From positions 1-8,775 of the forward strand of contig JASHVH010000549.1 in the NCBI GenBank assembly GCA_030039575.1: DNA of 8,775 bases. Reading direction: 5' to 3'. Below the pieces are notes generated by a model. It saw only the letters and a list, made by a program, of their open reading frames with translations, had not been told where the DNA came from and made no database searches. The position numbers were made by a program, and so were the translations under genes. Below are positions 1 through 5,656 of the stretch, one piece after another. The DNA comes from Acidimicrobiales bacterium. Lineage in GTDB: Bacteria; Actinomycetota; Acidimicrobiia; Acidimicrobiales; Palsa-688. Position 1 is the first letter of the stretch. Every line of letters begins with the position of its first letter.

Positions 1-489
1 TCTCTACGCGGCGGCCCCGGCTCTCCCCAGGAATTAGTGGTGGTGGAAGCCAACGTCGACGACGTGACCGGTGAGGTCCTCGGCCACACCGTCGAAATGC
101 TGATGGGCGCCGGCGCGCTCGACGCCTGGCTCGTCCCCGTCGTGGCCAAGAAAGGCCGTCCGGCCCATATCATTTCGTTCCTGGCCGAGCCGGCCCAGGC
201 TGCCGCCCTGGCCGGCCTGCTCGCAAAGGAAACGGGCACGCTCGGTTATCGAGAGCACCGCGTGGCCCGCTCCGCCCTCGAAAGAGAGTTCGTGGAGGTC
301 GAAGTGAGGGGGCTCCGGGTCCGGGTCAAGGTGGGCGCGTACAGGCTCAAGGCCGAGTACGAGGACTGTGCCAGCGCCGGTGCCCGTCTCGGCCTGGCCG
401 TGAGTGAGGTGGCCCGCCTGGCGGAAGAGTCGGCCAGGGCCCTGCCGCCCCCCGGCGGGCTGACCGGTGCTCATCGAAATAAGGTCTGA
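1..489 (+). CDS. larC: LarC, nickel insertion protein, C-terminal part (5' partial)
   Basis: This is the C-terminal part of a LarC/DUF111 protein. LarC inserts nickel into pyridinium-3,5-bisthiocarboxylic acid mononucleotide in a CTP-dependent step. The product is the nickel-pincer cofactor used by the lactate racemase LarA and its relatives in the cytoplasm. The family signature EANVDDVTGE lies about 14 residues into the visible part. It is followed by GALDAWLVPVVAKKGRPAH, then YREHRVARSALERE, and the KAEYEDC segment near the C-terminus. The frame is open from base 1 to the TGA at 487-489, giving 162 visible codons. Full-length LarC is about 400 residues, so the start lies outside the window. 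An internal GTG at 37 could be taken as a start, but it falls inside the conserved strand before the EANVDD motif. In Lactobacillus plantarum LarC is made from two frames by ribosomal frameshifting; the visible part here is a single frame. The next gene starts 4 bp downstream. The larA and larB genes are not in view. Confidence 0.88.
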   Translation, partial: SLRGGPGSPQELVVVEANVDDVTGEVLGHTVEMLMGAGALDAWLVPVVAKKGRPAHIISFLAEPAQAAALAGLLAKETGTLGYREHRVARSALEREFVEVEVRGLRVRVKVGAYRLKAEYEDCASAGARLGLAVSEVARLAEESARALPPPGGLTGAHRNKV

Positions 490-493
490 CTGA

Positions 494-1276
494 ATGGGAC
501 CCGACCTGCAACTGGCGTTGGTGGCGGCCGAGCTGGCGGACCGCATCACGCTGGGTGCGTTCCGTCACCCCTCTCTGGCCGTGGAGACAAAGGCTGACGA
601 ATCCCCCGTCAGCGAAGCCGACAGGGCGACAGAGGCAGCCATCCGTCAGCTGCTGAGGCAGGAACGGCCGGGCGACGCCGTCCTGGGCGAGGAAATGGGC
701 GGCGCCGGCGCTAGTTCGCGCCGCTGGGTGATCGACCCCATAGACGGCACGGTCAACTTCGTCCGCGGGATCCCCGTGTGGGCGACACTGATCGGGCTCG
801 AAGTCGACGGGACCATGACCGTGGGCGTCGTATCGGCCCCCGCACTCGGACGGCGGTGGTGGGCCGAGCGCGGAAATGGCTCGTTCGCCGGAGCACCGGG
901 CGACCCGGCTGAGCCGATAAAGGTGTCCGAAATCGGGCGTTTGGCGGACAGTACGATCTCCTCGGGCAGTTTGGTCGATTACGCGGAACCGGCACGGTAC
1001 CTGGAGCTCACCGCCAACATAAAGCGCGAGCGGGGCTTCGGTGATTTCTGGTCTCATGTGCTCGTGGCCGAGGGAGCCCTGGAGGTAGGCCTGGACCCGG
1101 TCGTAGCCATCTGGGACGTTGCCGCGCTCCAGGTCATCGTCGAAGAAGCCGGCGGAAAGTTCACCGATTTCTCTGGAAAAGCCCGAACCGACGGCGGCAC
1201 CGCCGTGTCGAGCAACGGCCTGGTCCATGAGGAAGTGATCGCCGTTCTGTCCGGTGGCGAGCGGCACCACTCGTGA
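494..1276 (+). CDS. hisN: Histidinol-phosphatase, inositol monophosphatase family
   Basis: A 260-residue Mg-dependent phosphatase of the inositol monophosphatase fold. It most resembles actinobacterial HisN, which converts L-histidinol phosphate to histidinol, the penultimate step of histidine synthesis. The visible metal and phosphate motifs are TKADESPVSEAD (32-43), GEE (65-67), WVIDPIDGTVNF (78-89, with Asp81 and Asp84) and WDVAAL (207-212), followed by VEEAGG. The stretch RGFGDFWSHVLVAEG (180-194) is typical of the HisN branch rather than plain inositol monophosphatases or CysQ. Length matches the family. The ATG at 494 is preceded by AAGG (481-484), a weak ribosome binding site about nine bases away, and lies 4 bp after the larC stop. 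The TGA overlaps the tadA GTG. No other his genes are nearby, so the substrate is inferred from sequence type only; an inositol-1-phosphatase role remains possible. Confidence 0.78.
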   Translation: MGPDLQLALVAAELADRITLGAFRHPSLAVETKADESPVSEADRATEAAIRQLLRQERPGDAVLGEEMGGAGASSRRWVIDPIDGTVNFVRGIPVWATLIGLEVDGTMTVGVVSAPALGRRWWAERGNGSFAGAPGDPAEPIKVSEIGRLADSTISSGSLVDYAEPARYLELTANIKRERGFGDFWSHVLVAEGALEVGLDPVVAIWDVAALQVIVEEAGGKFTDFSGKARTDGGTAVSSNGLVHEEVIAVLSGGERHHS

Positions 1277-1740
1277 GTGCCCCTGATCTCGCTGCCGACG
1301 AAGGCTTTATGCGAATGGCGCTCGAACTGGCCCGGTCAGCGGGAGAGGCTGGGGAGGTGCCGGTGGGTGCGGTCGTCACCCATAACGGCCGGGTAGTGGG
1401 CCAAGGGGCAAACGCGCGGGAGACGAGCGGGGACCCGACAGCCCACGCCGAGCTGGTGGCCCTGCGCCAAGCGGCCAAATCCCTGGGCACGTGGCGGCTA
1501 ACCGGGACGACGATGTACGTCACCCTCGAACCTTGCCCGATGTGTGCCGGCGGCTTGGTGGCGGCGCGTTTAGGCCGGCTCGTTTTCGCCGCGCCCGACC
1601 CGAAATCGGGCGCCTGCGGCTCCCTTTACAACCTTTGTGCCGACCCTCGCCTCAACCACGAGCTCCCGGTCGAGCGATCGGTGCTGGCCGACAGCGCCCG
1701 CCACCTCCTGGTCGATTGGTTCTCGGCGAAGCGCCTATAG
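1273..1740 (+). CDS. tadA: tRNA-specific adenosine deaminase TadA
   Basis: A 155-residue zinc deaminase of the CDA fold that converts A34 to inosine in the wobble position of tRNA-Arg(ACG). The zinc and catalytic residues are intact: HAE (His58, Glu60) and PCPMC (Cys88, Cys91). The N-terminal helix and strand FMRMALELARSAGEAGEVPVG is typical of TadA. The downstream GACGSLYNLCADPRLNH segment separates TadA from cytosine or guanine deaminases of the same fold. The chosen start is GTG at 1273, which overlaps the hisN stop as GTGA and implies translational coupling. An in-frame ATG at 1309 would remove 12 residues just ahead of the first helix and has less support. The stop codon lies inside the palindrome at 1732-1743. 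The gene converges with the beta-propeller gene after 7 bp. Confidence 0.95.
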   Translation: MSAPDLAADEGFMRMALELARSAGEAGEVPVGAVVTHNGRVVGQGANARETSGDPTAHAELVALRQAAKSLGTWRLTGTTMYVTLEPCPMCAGGLVAARLGRLVFAAPDPKSGACGSLYNLCADPRLNHELPVERSVLADSARHLLVDWFSAKRL

Positions 1741-1743
1741 GCG
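1732..1743. repeat. Perfect 12-bp palindrome at the tadA 3' end
   Basis: CGCCTATAGGCG reads the same on both strands and includes the tadA TAG stop. It sits in the short gap where tadA meets the oppositely directed beta-propeller gene. There is no T-run on either side, so it is not a standard intrinsic terminator. It may be chance, or part of a weak bidirectional 3'-end signal. Confidence 0.35.
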
Positions 1744-1747
1744 GGGC

Positions 1748-2866
1748 CTAGCTCTTCACCACCGACCAGGTCGCCCCCCCGTTGTCGGTCAGGAGCAGCC
1801 TGTTGGCGGCCGCCCCGTCCACTGGCTGGCCTTCAATCGCAGTGCCGAAAGACGGCGTCGTAAAACGGATATCGCTGAGGCCGGCTCCGCCGTCATCCAA
1901 GATGAAAGCCGCCCATGTCCTGCCTCCGTTTACCGAGCGGTATATGTCGCTGGCGCCCGAAACTGCCGTCACGTAGACGTCCTGGGTGCCCGCAGCGGCA
2001 ATACCTTGAGCCAGGCCTCCCAAAGGCAGGTGGCTCACCATGCGCGTCGTCGACCCGCCGTTAGTGGACATCCTGATGGACTTGCCCTCCGAACCGGCGC
2101 CAGGGTCCCCCGCGCAGAGCTCGTACACGGTGCTGCCGCCCGCGGCGGCCAGCCCGGCCAGATCTATGGCTTGGGAAGGTTGGTAGCACGAGTCAGGCAG
2201 GCTGTGCCAAGTCGTCCCGCCGTCGGTGGTCGACCACAGCTTGGCCGCCCCATGGTCCAGCGGCGACAGCGAAACCCAGGCATTTTCGCCATTAACCGCA
2301 ACTAGGGCCGAAGTCCCGTAGCCCGTTAGGCCCGGAACCGTATGCCAGCTGTGCGAACCCACGCTCGAGCGCTCCAGCCGCAGAGCCGGGGTCGCGCATT
2401 TGGCACCGCTCGGGGAACAGTTCCCCACGACCGCATAAACAACGTCCTTGGAACTGTTGAGGGCAAACACCGGCCCCCTGAGGTCTACCTGCTGCCACGT
2501 TTTGGCTCCGTTGTAGGTGGCCCACAAAGAATCGCCGTACGCCCAGCCGTCCGAGGCATTAGCGAAGAGGAGCTGGCTGACAGAGGCAACGTACCGGGTT
2601 GCCGTTGTGGCGAAGGATGCGCCGGGTGCGGCCGTCTTTGTCCACGCCTTGCCGCCGTTGGCTGTAGTCAGGACCGCAGTACAAGGTGCGTGGCTGCAGT
2701 GGGAGGTGCCGAGCAAGTAGCCCAGTGAGGGCGAGACGAAGCTCACCGAACCGGGCTCGAACTTTGCTGGTACCGGAGCGGCGGCCGCCTCCGCCACCTG
2801 CGCCAGGCCGAAAAAGGCCATGGAGCCAACTAAAAGCCCCGTACATGCGTTCCTAAAGGTCGTCAT
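1748..2866 (-). CDS. Secreted seven-bladed Asp-box (BNR) beta-propeller protein
   Basis: A 372-residue exported protein of the sialidase/Ycf48-like Asp-box (BNR) propeller type; its substrate or partner is unknown. From the ATG at 2866, residues 1-30 form a Sec signal peptide: one Arg, then a hydrophobic stretch GLLVGSMAFFGLA, then Ala-rich cleavage candidates around AEA/AAA. Asp-box-like turns recur with the Trp (or its position) near residues 75, 124, 174, 220, 274, 318 and 367, a period of about 49. The motifs are TANGGKAW, TYNGAKTW, SSVGSHSW (degenerate), STTDGGTTW, STNGGSTT (Trp lost), SVNGGRTW and LTDNGGATW. Seven repeats fit a complete seven-bladed propeller. Mature-region cysteines occur in near pairs (57/62, 150/157, 227/251), suggesting disulfides outside the cell. 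True sialidase active-site residues such as the Arg triad or an RIP motif are not evident, so I do not call it a sialidase. A GTG at 2881 gives five extra residues (MVIWV) and is the alternative start; neither has a clear ribosome binding site. arsR lies 62 bp upstream on the same strand, so the two may share a transcript. Confidence 0.72.
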   Translation of the reverse strand: MTTFRNACTGLLVGSMAFFGLAQVAEAAAAPVPAKFEPGSVSFVSPSLGYLLGTSHCSHAPCTAVLTTANGGKAWTKTAAPGASFATTATRYVASVSQLLFANASDGWAYGDSLWATYNGAKTWQQVDLRGPVFALNSSKDVVYAVVGNCSPSGAKCATPALRLERSSVGSHSWHTVPGLTGYGTSALVAVNGENAWVSLSPLDHGAAKLWSTTDGGTTWHSLPDSCYQPSQAIDLAGLAAAGGSTVYELCAGDPGAGSEGKSIRMSTNGGSTTRMVSHLPLGGLAQGIAAAGTQDVYVTAVSGASDIYRSVNGGRTWAAFILDDGGAGLSDIRFTTPSFGTAIEGQPVDGAAANRLLLTDNGGATWSVVKS

Positions 2867-2928
2867 GACCCATATAACCACGCGCCGGGGGGGCCGGTTC
2901 CGGATGCTGCCCGACCGCCTTCCAGATG

Positions 2929-3576
2929 TCAGGACCGGGACCAGCCGTCGATCGGGGAAGGGCTCGAACCGTGTGGCTCCTGCGCTTCGTCCTCGTAGCT
3001 CTCTGTGGCGGCCCGGCGACGGTGCAGGACCACGAGCAGGGCGTACGGGTCGCCATCGGGGTCCTCCGTGGCGAGGTACTCCCCGGCACCGGGGTAGTTC
3101 TCGATCAGGCGCTGGATCTGCCCGACAAGTTCGTCAAGCTGGTCGGGCCGGAGCCGCATGGCCATCCTGGCCCCCTCGACGACCGCGTCGGGACCAGCCT
3201 CGTGGACTTCGGCCGCAACAGCCTCCAACACTGCTTTGAGGTTGGCGTCACCCGACATGCCATGGTCGAGCTGCCACGACTTCCCCGTGGCGCGGTACGG
3301 TTTCTCGGTCGACCCCCGCGGCCCGCGACGCCAGGCCTCCTCGGCCAAGAAACCGGTGGCAACCAGGGTGCGGACGTGATGGAGCACGGTCGCCGGCCGT
3401 TCGCCGAGGGCAGCCGCCAGCTCATTGTTGGTGAGAGCGCGGTCAAGGCAAAGGCGCAGGATCCGTAACCGTAAGGGATGCGCCAGCGCTCTGGCCTCCT
3501 GGAGCGTGGGCGGCCGGGAGGTTGGAGCCGCGGTGCTTTCGACTTTCCCAGCGGGCGACGTCCCTTGCCAGACCAC
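2929..3576 (-). CDS. ArsR-family winged helix-turn-helix regulator
   Basis: A cytoplasmic DNA-binding regulator of about 215 residues. The winged HTH spans roughly residues 25-100: ALAHPLRLRILRLCLD, then NNELAAALGERPATVLHHVRTLVATGFL, where the TVLHHVRTL helix is the likely DNA-reading helix, then a basic beta-wing. The metal-binding ELCVC-type box of ArsR/SmtB sensors is absent (the position reads LTNNELAAAL), so a metal sensor role is unlikely. The C-terminal 120 residues carry RLRPDQLDELVGQIQRLIENY and DPDGDPYALLVVLHRR, found in actinobacterial regulators that pair with exporters and probably used for dimerisation or ligand sensing. The reading frame also allows a TTG start at 3600, giving eight more residues. 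GTG at 3576 is preferred because a TATGCT box ends six bases upstream, which would make the mRNA leaderless. Divergent from the MFS exporter, it is the likely controller of that gene and of itself. Confidence 0.82.
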   Translation of the reverse strand: MVWQGTSPAGKVESTAAPTSRPPTLQEARALAHPLRLRILRLCLDRALTNNELAAALGERPATVLHHVRTLVATGFLAEEAWRRGPRGSTEKPYRATGKSWQLDHGMSGDANLKAVLEAVAAEVHEAGPDAVVEGARMAMRLRPDQLDELVGQIQRLIENYPGAGEYLATEDPDGDPYALLVVLHRRRAATESYEDEAQEPHGSSPSPIDGWSRS

Positions 3577-3582
3577 CGGTCC

Positions 3583-3588
3583 AGCATA
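3583..3588 (-). promoter_or_regulatory. Possible -10 box for arsR
   Basis: On the minus strand TATGCT (4 of 6 matches to TATAAT) lies six bases before the GTG at 3576, the distance expected if transcription starts at the start codon. No good -35 hexamer is found 16-18 bases upstream; that position falls on the palindrome, so activation or another sigma factor cannot be excluded. The call is weak. Confidence 0.3.
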
Positions 3589-3593
3589 ACTGG

Positions 3594-3622
3594 TTGACAA
3601 CTCCCAACTAGTTGGTAATACT
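3594..3622 (+). promoter_or_regulatory. Sigma-70-type promoter of the MFS exporter, predicted leaderless
   Basis: A perfect TTGACA (3594-3599) is followed 16-17 bases later by TAATAC/AATACT (3616-3622), with a TG at 3613-3614 giving an extended -10. Transcription would start near 3628-3629, essentially at the GTG start codon at 3629. There is no ribosome binding site before that GTG, which agrees with a leaderless transcript, common in actinobacteria. The space between the boxes is filled by the palindrome at 3604-3615. Confidence 0.6.
3604..3615. promoter_or_regulatory. Palindromic operator candidate for the ArsR regulator
   Basis: CCAACTAGTTGG is a perfect 12-bp inverted repeat lying between the -35 and -10 boxes of the exporter promoter. 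A related half, AACTGGTTG, lies just upstream at about 3588-3596, so the site may be double. Regulator binding here would block the exporter promoter and could also control divergent arsR transcription. The pairing with the adjacent ArsR protein is inferred from position. Confidence 0.55.
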
Positions 3623-3628
3623 CAATCG

Positions 3629-4936
3629 GTGACTCGAGCACAGGCGGCCAGCGCCCGAGGGCCCCGGTCCTCCCGCCAAGCGTTGCTCCGCCAAGGAGGG
3701 TTCCGGCGCCTGTGGCTAGGCCAGACCGTCAGCGTCTTCGGGAGCCAGATAACGGTCCTGGCCCTCCCCTTCACTGCGGTCGTCCTGTTGCATGCCTCCA
3801 CCCTGCAGGTCGGCCTGCTGACTACGGCGGAGTACGCGGCCTTCCTGGTCATCGGGCTACCCACGGGAGCGTGGGTCGACCGGGTGCGCCGCCGGCCGAT
3901 CATGGTCTGGGCCGATGTCTTGAGGGCCGTCGTGCTGGCGTCGGTACCGCTGGCGTACGCCCTGGGGCTGCTCACCCTCGCCCAGCTCTACGTCGTCGCT
4001 GTGGCCCAGGGGGTGGGGACCGTGTTCTTCGACGTCGCCTACATGTCCTACCTCCCTGGCCTGGTGGGCCGCGACCACCTCGTGGACGCAAACGCAAAAC
4101 TCCAGGTCAGCCAGTCTGTGGCGGAGGTCAGCGGGCCTACCGTCAGCGGCTTGCTGATCAGCCTCCTGTCCGCACCGGTCGCCTTCATCGCGGACGCCGC
4201 CAGCTTCGTCGTGTCCGTGTGCTCACTGGTCACCATCCGCGACGACGAACCGGCGCCGCCGCCGGGCCCGGTCCCCAACTTGCGGGCCGAGATCGGGGAG
4301 GGCCTCCGCTTTGTCGTGGCGCAGCCAGTCCTGCGCATGATCGCCGGCGCCACGGCCACCGGGAACCTGTTCGGGGCCGCCTTCTCCGCCATCAGCGTCG
4401 TCTTCCTGGTGCGCCAGGTGGGCCTCAGCGCGGCTACCATCGGCGTCCTCACCTCCGCCGCCGCCGCCGGCGGTGTAGTCGGGGCGTTCAGCGCCACCTG
4501 GTGGCGGCGCCTCCTGGGCCCGGCCCGGGTCATCTGGGCCTCCCTCACTTTCACGGCCCCGTGCGCCATCCTCGTGCCGCTGACGTCACCCGGAGCGGGC
4601 CTGGCCTTCTACGCCACCGGGCTGGGCGTGACCAGCTTCGGGATCGTCGTTTACAACGTCAACCAGGCTTCCTTCCGGCAGCTTCTCTGCCCCCCTCGCC
4701 TCTTGGGGCGCATGAACGCCACCATGCGCTTCATCGTCTGGGGGACACTGCCACTTGGAGGGCTCCTGGGGGGTGTGCTCGGGGCCTGGCTGGGTGACCG
4801 CAACGCCGTCTGGGTGGCCGTGATCGGCGAAGCCCTGGCACCTATCTGGCTCCTCGCGTCACCGCTCTTGCGGGTTTCGGGCACGGCCCACACCGGCCCG
4901 GGCGAGGCCGCGGAAGTCGGCGGCGTGGCGGCCTAG
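3629..4936 (+). CDS. Major facilitator superfamily exporter (MFS_3/EntS-like)
   Basis: A 435-residue inner-membrane transporter with about 12 hydrophobic segments, most likely a proton-coupled drug or metabolite exporter. The cytoplasmic N-terminus is basic, followed by GGFRRLWLGQTVSVFGSQIT, the usual opening of the EntS/macrolide-efflux-like MFS_3 group. Motif A between segments 2 and 3 is clear at residues 80-92 (GAWVDRVRRRPIM, with Asp84 and Arg85). A longer charged loop with PAPPPGPVPNLRAEIGEGLRF marks the middle of the protein between the two six-helix halves. The second half has RLLGRMNATMRFIVWG, also typical of this group. Length is normal. The GTG start is set by the promoter spacing and the lack of a ribosome binding site. 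Its divergent ArsR and convergent MarR neighbours suggest inducible efflux. The substrate cannot be read from the sequence. Its TAG stop overlaps the marR stop on the other strand. Confidence 0.88.
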   Translation: MTRAQAASARGPRSSRQALLRQGGFRRLWLGQTVSVFGSQITVLALPFTAVVLLHASTLQVGLLTTAEYAAFLVIGLPTGAWVDRVRRRPIMVWADVLRAVVLASVPLAYALGLLTLAQLYVVAVAQGVGTVFFDVAYMSYLPGLVGRDHLVDANAKLQVSQSVAEVSGPTVSGLLISLLSAPVAFIADAASFVVSVCSLVTIRDDEPAPPPGPVPNLRAEIGEGLRFVVAQPVLRMIAGATATGNLFGAAFSAISVVFLVRQVGLSAATIGVLTSAAAAGGVVGAFSATWWRRLLGPARVIWASLTFTAPCAILVPLTSPGAGLAFYATGLGVTSFGIVVYNVNQASFRQLLCPPRLLGRMNATMRFIVWGTLPLGGLLGGVLGAWLGDRNAVWVAVIGEALAPIWLLASPLLRVSGTAHTGPGEAAEVGGVAA

Positions 4937-5388
4937 TAGGTCCTCCAGTTAGCGGGTCGCGCCTCGGCCAGGTTCGTCTGGATCCGCTTCAGAGACCCGA
5001 TCACGGCGGCCCGTTCGGCCGGCGAAAATGACGCCAGTGCTCGTTCTGTGAGCAGGTCCATCTCGCGGCCGATCACCGCCTCGAGCTCCCGGCCCTTGTC
5101 GGTGAGGACGAGCCGGACCAGGCGCCGGTCTTTGGGGTGAGGCTCCCGTTGCAGCAGCCCGGCCGCCTCCATACGGGTCCCGGCCCTGGTCACGGTGGGT
5201 GTGGACAGGCCGAGCCGCTTGGCCACTTCCCCGGGGGCCAGCCCGTCCTCTTCCCACAGGCAACGAAGGATGTACTGCTGGCCCTCATGGACACCATGCC
5301 GCGAGAAGGCCACCATCGACGCCACGGCCAGAGCGTGCTTGGCCTCCCAGAAGACCGCCTGGAAGTCATCGTCGGTTTTCTTGGCCAC
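4933..5388 (-). CDS. MarR-family transcriptional regulator
   Basis: A 151-residue dimeric winged-helix regulator. The HTH is APGEVAKRLGLSTPTVTR (51-68), followed by MEAAGLLQRE and the wing with HPKDRRLVRLVLTDKG (84-99), where the Asp-Arg-Arg is the classic MarR wing motif. Helices at both ends form the dimer region. The frame is open to 5556, but the extra N-terminus is a run of basic residues unlike MarR proteins. GTG at 5388 starts the normal-length protein (AKKTDDDFQAVFWEAKHALA) and is chosen. No ribosome binding site precedes it. The gene converges on the MFS exporter with stops sharing CTAG, and diverges from the F420 oxidoreductase gene. It may regulate either or both; the repeats at 5600-5623 are its best candidate binding site. 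Confidence 0.85.
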   Translation of the reverse strand: MAKKTDDDFQAVFWEAKHALAVASMVAFSRHGVHEGQQYILRCLWEEDGLAPGEVAKRLGLSTPTVTRAGTRMEAAGLLQREPHPKDRRLVRLVLTDKGRELEAVIGREMDLLTERALASFSPAERAAVIGSLKRIQTNLAEARPANWRTY

Positions 5389-5417
5389 GGTAGGGCCAGA
5401 GTACGCCTTACGGGAAA

Positions 5418-5439
5418 CGGCCCAATCCCGACAGGGCCG
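5418..5439. repeat. Short hairpin-forming inverted repeat upstream of marR
   Basis: CGGCCC (5418-5423) and GGGCCG (5434-5439) can form a 6-bp GC stem with a 10-base loop. It would lie in the marR leader if the promoter at 5527-5555 is used. No T-run follows on either strand, so it is not a terminator. Function is unknown, and in GC-rich DNA it could be chance. Confidence 0.25.
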
Positions 5440-5526
5440 CCGCCGGGTAAAAGTTCTCTGCCGCGACGCTTGTAGTTTCTCCGCTTTGCGCTTTTTTCGA
5501 CTCTGCGGCGGCCGCTGAACCGGTTT

Positions 5527-5555
5527 TTTATACGCATACCGTAGATAAATGCGCA
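5527..5555 (-). promoter_or_regulatory. Candidate marR promoter
   Basis: On the minus strand TATAAA (5532-5527, 5 of 6 matches) is preceded by a 17-base spacer and TGCGCA (5555-5550, 3 of 6). It lies in the most AT-rich part of the intergenic region. It would give a marR leader of about 130 bases, and its use would rule out the longer marR reading frame that starts at 5556. An alternative promoter close to GTG 5388 (TTGGGC, 16 bases, TACTCT) is weaker. Confidence 0.35.
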
Positions 5556-5594
5556 CTGCGACCGGTCGAGCAGGACGAGCCTCGGCAAAAATCG

Positions 5595-5623
5595 TTGCGC
5601 GGCTAAGGTTACCCGGCTAAGGT
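5595..5623 (+). promoter_or_regulatory. Candidate promoter of the F420 oxidoreductase gene
   Basis: TTGCGC (5595-5600), a 17-base spacer and TAAGGT (5618-5623) match the sigma-70 pattern only loosely (3 of 6 in each box). Transcription would begin near 5630, leaving a short leader with the strong ribosome binding site. The promoter overlaps both copies of the direct repeat, so a protein bound to those repeats would control it. Confidence 0.3.
5600..5623. repeat. Tandem direct repeat, likely operator (MarR candidate)
   Basis: CGGCTAAGGT occurs at 5600-5609 and again at 5614-5623, a 14-base period. The core GCTAA appears a third time at 5637-5641, 21 bases further on. The group is bracketed by the 7-bp inverted repeat AATCGTT (5590-5596) and AACGATT (5640-5646). 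The inner GGTTACC / GGTAAACC pair also gives imperfect dyad symmetry. Position just before the F420 oxidoreductase start and in the marR divergent region suggests a regulator binding site; the identity of the regulator is inferred. Confidence 0.5.
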
Positions 5624-5646
5624 AAACCATTGCCTAGCTAACGATT

Positions 5647-5653
5647 GGAGGAG
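5647..5653 (+). promoter_or_regulatory. Strong ribosome binding site deciding the start at 5657
   Basis: GGAGGAG ends three bases before the ATG at 5657 (five if the core GGAGG is counted). It overlaps the upstream TTG at 5645, so that TTG is not the real start. Confidence 0.8.
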
Positions 5654-5656
5654 ACG

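Noticed and set aside
347..1270. Long minus-strand frame opposite larC/hisN
   Set aside because: Composition is low-complexity Arg/Gly/Pro with no known motifs; it is the antisense shadow of clearly coding larC and hisN.
1748..2866. Sialidase (neuraminidase) activity for the propeller protein
   Set aside because: Asp boxes alone do not show catalysis; the Arg triad and catalytic Tyr/Glu arrangement could not be located.
2929..3576. Metal-sensing role for the ArsR regulator
   Set aside because: The cysteine box of metal-sensing ArsR/SmtB proteins is absent from the recognition-helix region, and no metal-resistance genes are adjacent.
3712..4797. 361-codon plus-strand frame inside the MFS gene
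   Set aside because: The protein is rich in Arg, Gly and Pro with no domain; the MFS frame has the transmembrane pattern and motif A. High GC makes such shadows common.
5389..5556. N-terminal extension of the marR frame to 5556
   Set aside because: The extra 56 residues are mostly Arg/Lys/Gln and unlike MarR proteins; GTG 5388 gives the normal family length, and the TATAAA box lies inside the extension.
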